Positions 1 to 8,428 of a stretch of DNA of 64,000 bases are shown here, piece by piece (positions within the stretch are counted from its first letter, which is position 1; every line of letters starts with the position of its first letter). The DNA comes from JALCOL01 sp022649665. GTDB taxonomy: Bacteria > Bacillota > Bacilli > Lactobacillales > Enterococcaceae. The notes beneath the pieces were generated by a model. It was given only the letters and a program-made list of their open reading frames with translations, ran no database searches and was not told the DNA's origin. The stretch lies in NCBI GenBank assembly GCA_030372335.1, contig JAUDCW010000005.1. One strand, written 5' to 3'. The position numbers and the translations under genes are program-made.

Positions 1-88
1 TAATTTTGCAAGACATTTCTCATGATCTATAATAAATGTTCTTTTATGTATGAAGTAGTACCAATTTCAAAATGAAATTTTGAGAACA

Positions 89-123
89 AAAAAAGGCTCG
101 TGACATATTTCTTGTCACGGCCC
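89..123 (-). terminator. Rho-independent terminator of the leu operon
   Basis: Read on the minus strand, GGGCCGTGACA and TGTCACGAGCC form a GC-rich stem followed by a run of eight T. It lies about 60 bases beyond the leuD stop codon and is also the hairpin of dispersed repeat copy A. Confidence 0.8.
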
Positions 124-190
124 AATTACCGAATAAACAGTGTTCCAAAAGCAGCATTTTCAGATTAAGAGCTGCGCATTTTTGTCACTG
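95..190. repeat. Dispersed palindromic repeat, copy A
   Basis: A hairpin with a GTGACA/TGTCAC core is followed on the plus strand by the tail CGAATAAACAGTGTTCCAAA and then a region ending GCGCATTTTTGTCACTG. The same layout is seen near 8361, 26129, 37338 and 54676. The leuD stop codon (185-187) falls inside its right end, so the element supplies both the end of the gene and its terminator. Confidence 0.65.
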
Positions 191-787
191 CTGCTTTGCT
201 TTTTGCCAATACGCAGGAATTGTTTGCTCGTAAGATTCAATCAGCTCTTCATCTGCCAGCGTGATCGCGATGTCGTCCAGCCCATTCAAAAGCTTCTCGC
301 GCCAAGTCGCGTCAAATGCAAAAGGATAGACGTATTCATCGGCACGGACTTCTTGCTGCTCCAAGTCGACGGTGACCGGAGTCATCCGGCTGATTTTTGC
401 TAATTGCTCGCGCGCCGCTTGCGGAAGCGTGACCGGGACCAGCCCGTTTTTCGTCGCATTCATAAAGAAGATATCGCTGAAGCTGCCGGCGATGATCGCA
501 CGAAAGCCATAGTCTTTGAGCGCCCAGGCAGCATGTTCGCGCGAGGATCCCGAACCGAAGTTGTCGCCGGCGACTAAAATCGTTGCTTGACGGTAATCCG
601 GATCGTTCAGCGGAAAATTGGGATTGTCGCTGCCGTCCGGCAGATAGCGCCATTCATCGAACAAGTACTTGCCGAACCCGGTTTTCTCGACACGCTTCAA
701 ATATGCTTTCGGAATCAGCTGGTCGGTATCGATATTGTCATTCATGATCGGGACAAGGATCCCCGTATGCTGTATAAATTTTTCCAT
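185..787 (-). CDS. leuD: 3-isopropylmalate dehydratase small subunit
   Basis: LeuD partners LeuC to isomerise 2-isopropylmalate to 3-isopropylmalate in leucine synthesis in the cytoplasm. The 200-residue length is normal for the family. It shows the swivelling-domain hallmark GSGSSREHAAWAL near residues 77-89. The start ATG (785-787) follows the leuC stop by six bases, so it is the last gene of leuABCD and is probably translated by coupling. The stop codon lies inside a dispersed repeat, which is unusual but leaves the C-terminus intact. Confidence 0.95.
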   Translation of the reverse strand: MEKFIQHTGILVPIMNDNIDTDQLIPKAYLKRVEKTGFGKYLFDEWRYLPDGSDNPNFPLNDPDYRQATILVAGDNFGSGSSREHAAWALKDYGFRAIIAGSFSDIFFMNATKNGLVPVTLPQAAREQLAKISRMTPVTVDLEQQEVRADEYVYPFAFDATWREKLLNGLDDIAITLADEELIESYEQTIPAYWQKAKQQ

Positions 788-793
788 CTCAGA

Positions 794-2164
794 TCACCCT
801 TCCTTCCGCAGATCGGCAAAATGCCCGTAAAGTGCCGCAGTCGCGGCCATCGCCGGTGAACAAAGATGCGTACGGGCCCCTTTGCCTTGGCGGCCTTCAA
901 AATTACGGTTCGAAGTCGAGGCGCAGTGGATCCCTGCGGGCACTTGGTCTGGATTCATTCCGAGACACATCGAACAGCCGGGCTCCCGCCATTCAAAACC
1001 CGCTTCTTTGAATACCTTATCAAGACCAAGCGCCTCAGCATCATGTTTGACCGTTCGCGAGCCTGGCACCACGATTCCGGTGACTGCCGGTGCGATCTGT
1101 TTGCCGCGCACGATCGCCGCGGCTTCTTTCAGATCAGATAGTCTCCCATTCGTACAAGAACCGATAAAAACATACCCGATTGGGATCTCTTCGATTTTTT
1201 GGCCGGCCTGAAGGTCCATATACTGATAAGCTCGTTCGTCATTCAAGTCTTGCGCTTCCGGCAGCACCTCATCGATCATTACCCCCATTTCGGGATTCGT
1301 GCCCCACGTGACCATTGGTGCGAGTTTGCCGGCATCGAGTTCAAGCACTTTGTCATACTTCGCATCCGCGTCACTCGGAAGCTTCCGCCAATCTTTGATC
1401 GCCGCTTCCATATCAAGCGGCGCGAATTCGCGCCCTGCCACATAGTCGAACGTTTTATCGTCGGGAGCGATCAGGCCCATCTTGGCGCCGCCTTCGATCG
1501 CCATATTGCAGATCGTCATGCGTTCATCCATCGAAAGTGCCGTGATCGTGTCGCCGAAAAATTCAGCGGCATAGCCGACACCGAAATCAACACCGTATTT
1601 CGCGATCAGCGCTAAAATCACGTCTTTTGCATAAACGCCTTGCGGCAGTTTACCGGTGATCTTGATCCCCATCGTTTTCGGTTTCTTTTGCCAGATCGTC
1701 TGCGTCGCAAAAACATGCTCGACTTCACTGGTGCCGATCCCAAACGCCAGCGCCCCAAAAGCTCCGTGGGTCGCGGTATGGGAATCCCCGCATACGATCA
1801 ATTTGCCGGGCTGTGTGAGGCCGGTCTCGGGACCGACCATGTGAACGATCCCTTGCCGTTCACTGCCGTTTTCGCAAAACTCGACCCCGAATTCGCGGCA
1901 GTTTTTTTCTAAAGTTTCGATCTGCTTTTTTGCCACTTCATCTTTGATATTGAAAATATCTTTTGTCGGAACATTGTGATCGATCGTCCCAAACGTCTTT
2001 TCTGGACGGCGCAGTTCGCGGCCGGCTTCGCGCAAGCCTTCAAAGGCCTGCGGAGACGTTACTTCGTGGATCAGCTGAAGATCGACATACAGCAGCTCAG
2101 GTTCACCGGGATGTGAGATCACGACGTGCCGGTCCCAGAGTTTATCAAATAAGGTTTTTCCCAT
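794..2164 (-). CDS. leuC: 3-isopropylmalate dehydratase large subunit
   Basis: This is the aconitase-like large subunit carrying the [4Fe-4S] cluster of isopropylmalate isomerase. Cluster-ligand motifs are visible: FIGSCTNGR in the middle and CSMCLGMNPD near the C-terminus, together with the substrate-loop region around DSHTATHGAFGALAFG. At 456 residues it is slightly shorter than the E. coli protein but complete. It starts a few bases after leuB ends and runs into leuD, consistent with one transcript. Confidence 0.96.
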   Translation of the reverse strand: MGKTLFDKLWDRHVVISHPGEPELLYVDLQLIHEVTSPQAFEGLREAGRELRRPEKTFGTIDHNVPTKDIFNIKDEVAKKQIETLEKNCREFGVEFCENGSERQGIVHMVGPETGLTQPGKLIVCGDSHTATHGAFGALAFGIGTSEVEHVFATQTIWQKKPKTMGIKITGKLPQGVYAKDVILALIAKYGVDFGVGYAAEFFGDTITALSMDERMTICNMAIEGGAKMGLIAPDDKTFDYVAGREFAPLDMEAAIKDWRKLPSDADAKYDKVLELDAGKLAPMVTWGTNPEMGVMIDEVLPEAQDLNDERAYQYMDLQAGQKIEEIPIGYVFIGSCTNGRLSDLKEAAAIVRGKQIAPAVTGIVVPGSRTVKHDAEALGLDKVFKEAGFEWREPGCSMCLGMNPDQVPAGIHCASTSNRNFEGRQGKGARTHLCSPAMAATAALYGHFADLRKEG

Positions 2165-2167
2165 GGA

Positions 2168-3223
2168 TCATTCCTCCTCGAGCGTTTTGGATAGTTTTTC
2201 AGCAAAACTGGTGGTCGTCTCTTCGCCGCCCAGATCTTTTGTCATGATTCCTTCATCTAACAGCCGGTCGATCGCATCTTCAACACGCTTTGCGATCTCA
2301 GTCAGCTGAAAAGTGTCGCGCAGCATCATCGTCATCGATAAAAGCATCGAGATCGGATTCGCCAAATTTTTGCCGGCAATGTCAGGCGCTGAACCATGGA
2401 TCGGTTCATAAAGTGCCGGTCCGCCCGCGGAAAGCGAAGCACTCGGCATCATCCCGAGCGAACCTGGAATAACCGAGGCTTCATCGCTTAAAATATCGCC
2501 GAAAAGATTCTCAGTGACGACGACATCGAATTCGCTCGGATTTTTGATCAACATCATCGCGCAGCTGTCAACGAGCTGATGATGCAGTGTCACATCAGGA
2601 TATTGGGCGGCGACTTCTTCGGCTGTCTTGCGCCATAATTTGCTGGTCGCGAGTACGTTCGCCTTATCGACGCTTGTCACGATCTTTTTCCTTTTTTGCG
2701 CCATTTGAAACGCCACATGCAAAATGCGTTCGATCTCCGCTTTTGAATACACACAAGTATCAAGGGCGGAGGTTTCCGTCAATTCGCGCGGTTTGCCGAA
2801 ATAAAGGCCGCCAGTCAGCTCGCGCACGATCACGAAATCAGTGCCGGCGATCACTTCCGGCTTGATCGGCGAACGCGGAGCGATCACCGGCGAAACTTTG
2901 ATCGGCCGGATATTTGCGAATAGTTCAAGTGATTTGCGCAATTTCAAAAGTCCCGCTTCCGGCGTTTCAGCCGCATGTTCATATGCGGGATCACCGATCG
3001 CTGCTAACAAGATCGCATCGGCCTGTGCGCACGCGGTGAGCGTTTTATCGGGAAGCGGCGTTCCGCTTTCTTTGATCCCCGCAGCTCCAAAAGGAAATGG
3101 AGCGATTTTGAAATGCAAGTCGTATTTTTGATCGAGCTGACGCAAAATTTTTAACGCTGCGTCCATGATCTCTGGGCCGATCCCGTCACCAGGAAGCGCC
3201 GCGATTACTTTTTCATTTGTCAT
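2168..3223 (-). CDS. leuB: 3-isopropylmalate dehydrogenase
   Basis: LeuB oxidatively decarboxylates 3-isopropylmalate to 2-oxoisocaproate with NAD and Mg or Mn. The N-terminal GDGIGPEIM, the RELTGGLYFG loop and the GSAPDIAGKNLANP cofactor region are all visible, and 351 residues is the usual size. The ATG overlaps the leuA stop codon in an ATGA junction, indicating translational coupling. Within isocitrate/isopropylmalate dehydrogenases, the operon context fixes the substrate as isopropylmalate. Confidence 0.96.
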   Translation of the reverse strand: MTNEKVIAALPGDGIGPEIMDAALKILRQLDQKYDLHFKIAPFPFGAAGIKESGTPLPDKTLTACAQADAILLAAIGDPAYEHAAETPEAGLLKLRKSLELFANIRPIKVSPVIAPRSPIKPEVIAGTDFVIVRELTGGLYFGKPRELTETSALDTCVYSKAEIERILHVAFQMAQKRKKIVTSVDKANVLATSKLWRKTAEEVAAQYPDVTLHHQLVDSCAMMLIKNPSEFDVVVTENLFGDILSDEASVIPGSLGMMPSASLSAGGPALYEPIHGSAPDIAGKNLANPISMLLSMTMMLRDTFQLTEIAKRVEDAIDRLLDEGIMTKDLGGEETTTSFAEKLSKTLEEE

Positions 3224-4734
3224 TCGTTTCCCTCCATTGCTTTCAAATTAGCGACTGCTTCCAAATAAGCTTTCGCAGAAGCTTGCAGCACATCGAAATC
3301 GATCCCGACCCCGTTCATCAACTGGCCATCGTCATTTTGAATGCTTACATGGACTTCGGCTTGGGCATCTTCGCCGCCGGTGATCGCTTGGATGCGGTAC
3401 TGCGTTAGTTTGTAATGGCTCTTCATGATGCGGTCGATCGTGTTGTAGATCGCCTGGATGCTCCCGCCGCCGACTGCCGAATCCGTTACTTGGACTTCGC
3501 CGTGATTCACGGTTGCGATCGCTCCTTGATAGCCGTCAGAAACATATTGCAGTTGCAGCTGGCCGATCGTATACTCGGGATTTTCACTTTGATTTCCGTG
3601 GATCAAGGCGATCAGATCCTGATCAGTGATCTCGCGCTTTTTGTCCGCCAATACTTTGAAAGATTTGAAGAATTTAGCGATTTGTTCATCAGTGAAGGTA
3701 TACCCCAGCTTTTCGAGCCGCGCTTTGAAAGCATGGCGTCCCGAAAGTTTGCCGAGCGGCAGCGACGAGTCGCTGACGCCCACGAGTGTCGGCGTAATGA
3801 TCTCATACGTATTCGGATTTTTAAGAAAGCCGTCTTGATGGATCCCGGACTCATGGGCATAGGCGTTCGAGCCGACGACCGCTTTGTTGCGCGGAACCGC
3901 AACTCCCGAAAGCCGGCTGACGAGGTCGCTTGTTTTTTTCGTTTCATTTAAAATGATTTTTGTTTGCGCTTCATAATAGTCTTTGCGGATATAAAGTGCT
4001 AACGCGATTTCCTCCAGTGCGGTATTTCCAGCACGTTCGCCGATCCCGTTGACGGTTCCTTCAACGCGCGAAGCCCCGTTTTCGATCGCTGCCAGCGCAT
4101 TGGCGGTCGCCATTCCCAGGTCATCATGGCAATGGGAGGAATAAATGATCTCTTCATCGCAGACGATTTCTTTTTTCAGTTTTCGGAAGATCGCCCCATA
4201 TTCGTTCGGATTGCTGTAGCCGACCGTGTCGGGGATATTGATGATCCGCGCGCCGGCATCAACGGCTGTCTGGACCGCGATCCGTAAAAATTCCGGTTCG
4301 GTCCGCGTCGCGTCTTCCGGTGAAAACTGGACCAGTTCAAATTTTTCTTTCGCGTAGCTGACGTGTTCAGCGATGCTTTCCAGCACTTCATCCGGGGTCA
4401 TTTTTAGTTTGTATTCCATATGGACCGGACTTGTTGCAATGAAGACATGGATCTGCGGAAGCTTCGCCCCTTTGAGCGCTTCATACGCGCGGTCGATATC
4501 TTTTTTTTGGCAGCGTGCGAGCCCGACGACCCGCATTTTTTCAACCGAATTTGCGATTTCGCGGACTGCTTCAAAATCTCCCGGGGATGCAACGGGAAAT
4601 CCGGCTTCGATCGCATCGATCCCCCAACGTTCCAATTGCCGTGCGATTTGTACTTTTTCCTGGATATTAAAATTGACTCCCGGTGTTTGATCGCCGTCTC
4701 GTAAAGTAGTATCGAATAGCTGGACTTTTCTCAT
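3220..4734 (-). CDS. leuA: 2-isopropylmalate synthase
   Basis: LeuA condenses acetyl-CoA with 2-oxoisovalerate, the committed step of leucine synthesis. The catalytic TIM barrel opens with DTTLRDGDQTPGV and carries the metal-site HCHDD segment and the GIGERAGNTALEE motif. The roughly 130 C-terminal residues are the LeuA regulatory domain that binds leucine, so feedback control is expected. At 504 residues it belongs to the shorter bacterial type. It is the first structural gene after the leader-peptide attenuator, with GAGGAGGA just before the ATG. No ilv genes are linked in this window. Confidence 0.96.
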   Translation of the reverse strand: MRKVQLFDTTLRDGDQTPGVNFNIQEKVQIARQLERWGIDAIEAGFPVASPGDFEAVREIANSVEKMRVVGLARCQKKDIDRAYEALKGAKLPQIHVFIATSPVHMEYKLKMTPDEVLESIAEHVSYAKEKFELVQFSPEDATRTEPEFLRIAVQTAVDAGARIINIPDTVGYSNPNEYGAIFRKLKKEIVCDEEIIYSSHCHDDLGMATANALAAIENGASRVEGTVNGIGERAGNTALEEIALALYIRKDYYEAQTKIILNETKKTSDLVSRLSGVAVPRNKAVVGSNAYAHESGIHQDGFLKNPNTYEIITPTLVGVSDSSLPLGKLSGRHAFKARLEKLGYTFTDEQIAKFFKSFKVLADKKREITDQDLIALIHGNQSENPEYTIGQLQLQYVSDGYQGAIATVNHGEVQVTDSAVGGGSIQAIYNTIDRIMKSHYKLTQYRIQAITGGEDAQAEVHVSIQNDDGQLMNGVGIDFDVLQASAKAYLEAVANLKAMEGNE

Positions 4735-4761
4735 TTAATTTCCTCCTCAGATTAAAAGTAC

Positions 4762-4811
4762 AAAAAAAGCACTCCATCCCCCCCGGTTCATCGACCGAAT
4801 GGATGCAATGC
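4762..4811 (-). terminator. Attenuator terminator of the leu leader
   Basis: On the minus strand GCATTGCATCC pairs with GGATGGAGTGC (one mismatch, one wobble) and is followed by seven T, shortly before the leuA ribosome binding site. Its place between a Leu-rich leader peptide and leuA marks it as the attenuator hairpin. Confidence 0.85.
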
Positions 4812-4816
4812 GAAGA

Positions 4817-4842
4817 AGGGCCCCAATGATGACGGAGGCCCT
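4817..4842 (-). promoter_or_regulatory. Leader hairpin overlapping the leader-peptide stop
   Basis: The arms AGGGCC and GGCCCT form a 6-bp stem whose 5-prime arm covers the leader stop codon. A ribosome stalled on the Leu codons or sitting at the stop would change its folding. I infer that it is the pause or alternative structure of the attenuator; the full competing pairing was not resolved. Confidence 0.55.
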
Positions 4843-4903
4843 ATGGCAACAGCAAAAGAGAAGCGAAACAGATAAATTGTGTTTGTTTGCCTGATCGATC
4901 CAT
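4841..4903 (-). CDS. leuL: Leucine leader peptide (attenuator)
   Basis: This 20-residue ORF begins ATG GAT CGA 9 bases after a GGAGGGG ribosome binding site and ends with CTT TTG CTG TTG CCA TAG, that is four consecutive Leu codons, one Pro and stop. It is followed directly by a hairpin and then a strong terminator before leuA. Its role is to sense charged tRNA-Leu: stalling at the Leu run should prevent terminator formation. Leader-peptide attenuation of leucine genes is known in enteric bacteria and has been described for the Lactococcus leu-ilv operon. Too short for routine gene calling. Confidence 0.85.
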   Translation of the reverse strand: MDRSGKQTQFICFASLLLLP

Positions 4904-4960
4904 TTTGCTTCCCCTCCGTTTCATTGTCAGAATATTTTGCAACATGAATAAGTTGTTATT

Positions 4961-4989
4961 AGCGTACCGGAAAAATGAGAATGTGTCAA
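4961..4989 (-). promoter_or_regulatory. leu operon promoter
   Basis: TTGACA (4984-4989) and TACGCT (4961-4966) are separated by 17 bases. The -35 is perfect and the -10 is weak. It lies about 60 bases upstream of the leader-peptide start, with no other gene between. Confidence 0.6.
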
Positions 4990-5019
4990 CCATTTTATTA
5001 GAATTTTTTTATAAAGTTC

Positions 5020-5457
5020 TCATCTGACGACCAATACAGAGATCGAAGCATACTTTGCCATATAGGCGGCTTCTGAACCCATATATTTTTTGGGTCCCTT
5101 CTTAGCCAAGGAACCGATCACAAGGACACTTGGCTTGATTTCGGGAATGACGGCATGCACGATCACTTTCCCAGGCTTGCCTTCACTGACAAGCGGAAAG
5201 ACTTTCGCGACACCCGCCGCGCGGGCACGTTCGACATAGCTTTTGATATGCTCCTCAAGTTCGGAGCGCTGGCCGTGGATGTAATCTTTACTGAGCACCT
5301 GATAAACGTTCATATCGTCAGGCTCTAAAATCGAAACGATATACAACTCCGCGCCGATATCCGCCGCTTTTTTGATCGCAAACTCAAAAGCCAGCTGCGC
5401 ATCATCAGAATCATCGACTGCGACCAAAATGCGTTTGAACATCTCTTTTTCATCCAT
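5020..5457 (-). CDS. Universal stress protein (UspA family)
   Basis: This is a single-domain Usp fold of about 145 residues: FKRILVAVDDSDDAQLAFEFA at the N-terminus and the ATP-loop-like region VLVIGSLAKKGPKKYMGSEA with the terminal strand ISVLVVR. I start it at 5457 because AAAGGGGA sits 10 bases upstream; a longer reading would overlap mntH without a ribosome binding site. It follows mntH by 25 bases and is probably the last gene of the manganese operon. The physiological ligand and role are unknown. Usp next to Nramp transporters suggests a stress or metal-linked function (inference). Confidence 0.85.
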   Translation of the reverse strand: MDEKEMFKRILVAVDDSDDAQLAFEFAIKKAADIGAELYIVSILEPDDMNVYQVLSKDYIHGQRSELEEHIKSYVERARAAGVAKVFPLVSEGKPGKVIVHAVIPEIKPSVLVIGSLAKKGPKKYMGSEAAYMAKYASISVLVVR

Positions 5458-5482
5458 AAATGAAGATTCCCCTTTCAGTTTC

Positions 5483-6910
5483 TCAAGCAAACAGTGTGCT
5501 GTAGATCAGCCAAATGTTGAGCCCGGTCAAAATAAGCGTGATCGTATACGCACTCCATTTGATCCATGACTTGTTCACGAACTCCTTGCCCATGAATTTC
5601 TCGTCACTCGTTAGATAAGTCAGCGGAAACAGCGAGAACGGCAGCGCGATACTCAAGAAGACCTGTGAGAAAGTCATCAGACTTTCGATCTTTACCTGGT
5701 TTCCTTTATAAAGAATCGCGAAAATCAAAACTGGAATGATCGAAAACAACCGCGTAACTAGCCGTCTTGCCCAAAGCGGCATCCGCAAGTGCAGGAAACC
5801 TTCCATTACGATCTGTCCGGAAAGCGTCCCCGTGATCGTCGAATTTTGACCGGAGGCGAGAAGTGCTACCGCAAAGAGAACACTCAGGGCCGGACTTGCG
5901 ATCGCGCCGACGATCTTGCTGTTTTGCAGCGATTCGAAAATCGCTTCAAATGTCCCGCCGGCATCGGCTTGGCCGAAAAACAAGGAAGCTCCGAGGATCA
6001 GCAGCAGAGAATTGATGACGATCGCGATCGATAATTGCGTATTGGAGTCGATATTGCTGAAGTGGATCGCGGTTTTCTTTGATTCGACCGACTGGCGGTC
6101 ATACTGACTGGATTGAACGATCGATGAATGAAGATACAGATTATGCGGCATGACGGTCGCGCCGACGATCCCTAAAGCAAGATACAACATCGAAGGATTC
6201 GTAATGATATCCATATGCGGAATATAGCCGGCAAAGACCGACCACCAAACGGGTTGCGAGAGCACGACTTCATAAACGAAAACGACGAGGACGACCCCGA
6301 TCAAGGTGATCACGATCGCTTCGATTTTGCGGAAGCCCAGCTTCATGAGGAGCAGCAGCAAGAGGACATCAAAGGCGGTTATAATGATCCCGGCGATCAA
6401 AGGAATATGAAACAGCAGCATCAATGCGATCCCTGAACCGATGATCTCAGCGATGTCGGTCGCCATGATCGCAAGCTCGGCGATCACCCAAAGAACGATC
6501 CCCCAAAAAGAGGATACGTGCGAACGGGTCGCTTGCGCTAAATCCATTCCTGTCGCGATTCCCAAACGAGCGCACATCGATTGCAGAAACATTGCAACAA
6601 CGCCTGAGATCAAACAAATCGTGAGCAGTTTGTATTGGAAGTTTGCGCCGGCACCAATCGAAGTGACCCAATTTCCGGGATCGATATAGCCGACTGCGAC
6701 CAAGGCTCCTGGCCCGACCCAGCCGAGCATCGTTTTGACGAAGCCAGCATTTTTATCGGGGATCGGCACGGTGTTGTTGATCTCCTCCAGCGAAACATTG
6801 TCATCTGAATGATAGATCAGCTTCTCGTGTCCGTGTTTGTTCAGCTCATCAGCGGTCAGATTCTCTTTATGCTTCTCCGACATGCTGACGTCTTTTTTTC
6901 TCTTCTTCAA
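5483..6910 (-). CDS. mntH: Nramp-family Mn(2+)/H(+) transporter
   Basis: A proton-coupled divalent metal importer of the cytoplasmic membrane, 475 residues with about 11 hydrophobic segments. Both Nramp signatures are present: the DPGN metal-binding motif in GYIDPGNWVTS of the first membrane helix and MPHNLYLHSS in helix 6. The start appears to be TTG at 6910, with GGAG about 11 bases upstream; the next in-frame ATG (6883) has no clear ribosome binding site. It lies 39 bases after mntR, so it shares the mntR promoter and operator. The unusually long hydrophilic N-terminus (about 50 residues) is typical of lactobacillar copies. Confidence 0.95.
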   Translation of the reverse strand: MKKRKKDVSMSEKHKENLTADELNKHGHEKLIYHSDDNVSLEEINNTVPIPDKNAGFVKTMLGWVGPGALVAVGYIDPGNWVTSIGAGANFQYKLLTICLISGVVAMFLQSMCARLGIATGMDLAQATRSHVSSFWGIVLWVIAELAIMATDIAEIIGSGIALMLLFHIPLIAGIIITAFDVLLLLLLMKLGFRKIEAIVITLIGVVLVVFVYEVVLSQPVWWSVFAGYIPHMDIITNPSMLYLALGIVGATVMPHNLYLHSSIVQSSQYDRQSVESKKTAIHFSNIDSNTQLSIAIVINSLLLILGASLFFGQADAGGTFEAIFESLQNSKIVGAIASPALSVLFAVALLASGQNSTITGTLSGQIVMEGFLHLRMPLWARRLVTRLFSIIPVLIFAILYKGNQVKIESLMTFSQVFLSIALPFSLFPLTYLTSDEKFMGKEFVNKSWIKWSAYTITLILTGLNIWLIYSTLFA

Positions 6911-6949
6911 GAATCATCACTCTCCATCTTTCAAAATCAAACAATCTTT

Positions 6950-7336
6950 TCAACTTGCTTCTTTCGGTCCCTTTTCAAGTCTGGCGACAAATTTTTCCAT
7001 GCGTTCCGGCAGATCTTGCAGCGAGATATGTTCCAGCTTCTCGGCGATCTCATGCGCCTCGACCGGCTGATAGGAAAGATACGCCACTAAAAAATGGACC
7101 CACATTTTGTGATCGCGCGATAATTTTTCGGCAAGTTTTTGCCCGCGCGCAGTCAGTTGCGAACCCTTATACGGGAAATAGCGGATCAGTTTCTCGTCAG
7201 CCAGCTTGTTCAGCATTTCAGTGACCGATGCAGGAGCGATCCCCAACTTCTCCGCGATATATTTGTTCGGGATATAAACCGCCGTGCCGCTGAACTCGAA
7301 GATCGCTTTTAAATAATCTTCTTTGTTTGGACTCAT
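6950..7336 (-). CDS. mntR: Manganese-dependent DtxR-family repressor
   Basis: A 128-residue DtxR/MntR regulator: an N-terminal winged helix (NKYIAEKLGIAPASVTEMLNKLADEKLI) and a dimerisation domain with the metal ligand cluster RDHKMW and EIAEKLEH, matching the His/Glu ligands of MntR proteins. It has no SH3-like third domain, as in MntR rather than DtxR. The start at 7336 has AAAGGAGGAG 6 bases upstream; a longer reading lacks this. It is the first gene of mntR-mntH-usp and faces a palindrome overlapping its own promoter, so autoregulation by manganese is likely. Confidence 0.92.
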   Translation of the reverse strand: MSPNKEDYLKAIFEFSGTAVYIPNKYIAEKLGIAPASVTEMLNKLADEKLIRYFPYKGSQLTARGQKLAEKLSRDHKMWVHFLVAYLSYQPVEAHEIAEKLEHISLQDLPERMEKFVARLEKGPKEAS

Positions 7337-7373
7337 CGCTGCTCCTCCTTTGAGGCATACCTTGATTTGAATG

Positions 7374-7389
7374 TTTAGTCTCACCTAAA
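7374..7389. promoter_or_regulatory. Candidate MntR operator
   Basis: TTTAG-N6-CTAAA is an inverted repeat at the expected transcription start of mntR, just downstream of the -10. The arms resemble DtxR-family boxes of Gram-positive bacteria. Repression of mntR-mntH-usp at high manganese follows from position and family; it is not shown directly. Confidence 0.65.
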
Positions 7390-7399
7390 TTTCAATATT

Positions 7400-7428
7400 A
7401 TCATAGTCCTGCTCGTGATCTTTGACAA
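7400..7428 (-). promoter_or_regulatory. mntR-mntH-usp promoter
   Basis: Minus strand TTGTCA (7423-7428), 17-base spacer, TATGAT (7400-7405). Each hexamer matches consensus at five of six positions. Confidence 0.7.
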
Positions 7429-7467
7429 TTAAAAACCCTTGAAGGCTTAGGAACAGCGCTTGCAGCG

Positions 7468-7497
7468 TTTCAATGCTACAATAGCATCAACTATAAT
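7468..7497 (+). promoter_or_regulatory. Promoter of the aldo/keto reductase gene
   Basis: TATAAT at 7492-7497 is preceded 18 bases upstream by the weak -35 TTTCAA (7468-7473). It lies 24 bases before the start codon. Confidence 0.5.
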
Positions 7498-7520
7498 GCA
7501 CTCCAGAAAGGATGATCCCC

Positions 7521-8360
7521 ATGAGTGAAAATTATCAATTGCGCGATGGTCTTGAAGTCCCGAAAGTCGGTTTTGGCTCTTATAAACTGGTCGGCGCAAA
7601 AGGCGTCAATGCCCTGACTTCAGCTTTGAACGTCGGCTACCGTTTGATCGATACCGCGTTCAACTATCAAAACGAAGGAACGGTCGCTGAAGCACTCCGC
7701 CGCACGAAGATCCCGCGCGAAGACATTATCGTTTCCTCCAAACTCCCGGGAAAACATCATCGGTACGATGAAGCGATCCAAACGATCGAAGAATCGCTGT
7801 ACCGGACGGGGCTGGATTACTTTGATCTATATTTGATCCACTGGCCAAATCCGCAAACAAATTTATATGTCGAAGCGTGGCAAGCGCTGATCGCCGCCCA
7901 AAAGTTCGGCCTTGTCAGAAGCATCGGTGTCTCGAACTTTTTGCCAGAACACATCGACCGCCTGCAAAAAGAAACCGGCGTCTTGCCGGTCATCAATCAA
8001 ATCGAACTCCATCCGTATTTCAATCAGAAAACGCAGCGCGATTATGACCAGCAGCACACGATCCTGACGCAAGCATGGAGCCCTTTGGGACGCGCAAGCT
8101 CCAACAACGTCATGAATGATCCGGTGATCCGAGCGCTTGCAAAAAAATATCACCGCGAAGCCGGGCAGATCATCTTGCGCTGGCAAACACAGCTCGGCGT
8201 GATGCCGATCCCGAAATCGACACATGCTTTTCGTCAAAAAGAAAATCTCGCGATCTTTGATTTTACTTTGACCGATGAAGACATGGCGAAAATCAACGCG
8301 ATGTCGCGGCCGGATGGACGAATCAAAAATCAAGATCCAGCCGTATATGAAGAATTTTAA
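7521..8360 (+). CDS. Aldo/keto reductase (AKR5-like)
   Basis: A cytoplasmic NADPH-dependent carbonyl reductase of about 279 residues. The (beta/alpha)8 barrel shows the catalytic Asp/Tyr region LIDTAFNYQNE, the Lys in VSSKL, the His of LIHWPNP, and the NADPH-binding IPKSTHAFRQKENLAIFDF near the C-terminus. The start at 7521 has AGAAAGG nine bases upstream; the ATG at 7512 is too close to it. It is a monocistronic gene ending in a 42-base perfect palindrome. Methylglyoxal, diketogulonate or other carbonyls are possible substrates; the sequence does not decide. Confidence 0.9.
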   Translation: MSENYQLRDGLEVPKVGFGSYKLVGAKGVNALTSALNVGYRLIDTAFNYQNEGTVAEALRRTKIPREDIIVSSKLPGKHHRYDEAIQTIEESLYRTGLDYFDLYLIHWPNPQTNLYVEAWQALIAAQKFGLVRSIGVSNFLPEHIDRLQKETGVLPVINQIELHPYFNQKTQRDYDQQHTILTQAWSPLGRASSNNVMNDPVIRALAKKYHREAGQIILRWQTQLGVMPIPKSTHAFRQKENLAIFDFTLTDEDMAKINAMSRPDGRIKNQDPAVYEEF

Positions 8361-8423
8361 GCAAACAGGGACAGTGACAAATTTGTCACTGTCCCTGTTT
8401 GCGAATAAACGGTGTTTCAAAAG
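8361..8423. repeat. Dispersed palindromic repeat, copy B; terminator
   Basis: Starting at the reductase stop codon, a 42-base perfect inverted repeat (arms of 21, centre AAATTT, 8361-8402) is followed by the tail GAATAAACGGTGTTTCAAAAG. The convergent nitroreductase gene ends at 8429, so it can terminate both genes. The copy lacks the longer body seen in copies C and D. Confidence 0.75.
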
Positions 8424-8428
8424 TTTTT

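Noticed and set aside
4735..5019. T-box in front of leuA
   Set aside because: No GGTGGNACCGCG core; a Leu-rich leader peptide with attenuator explains the region.
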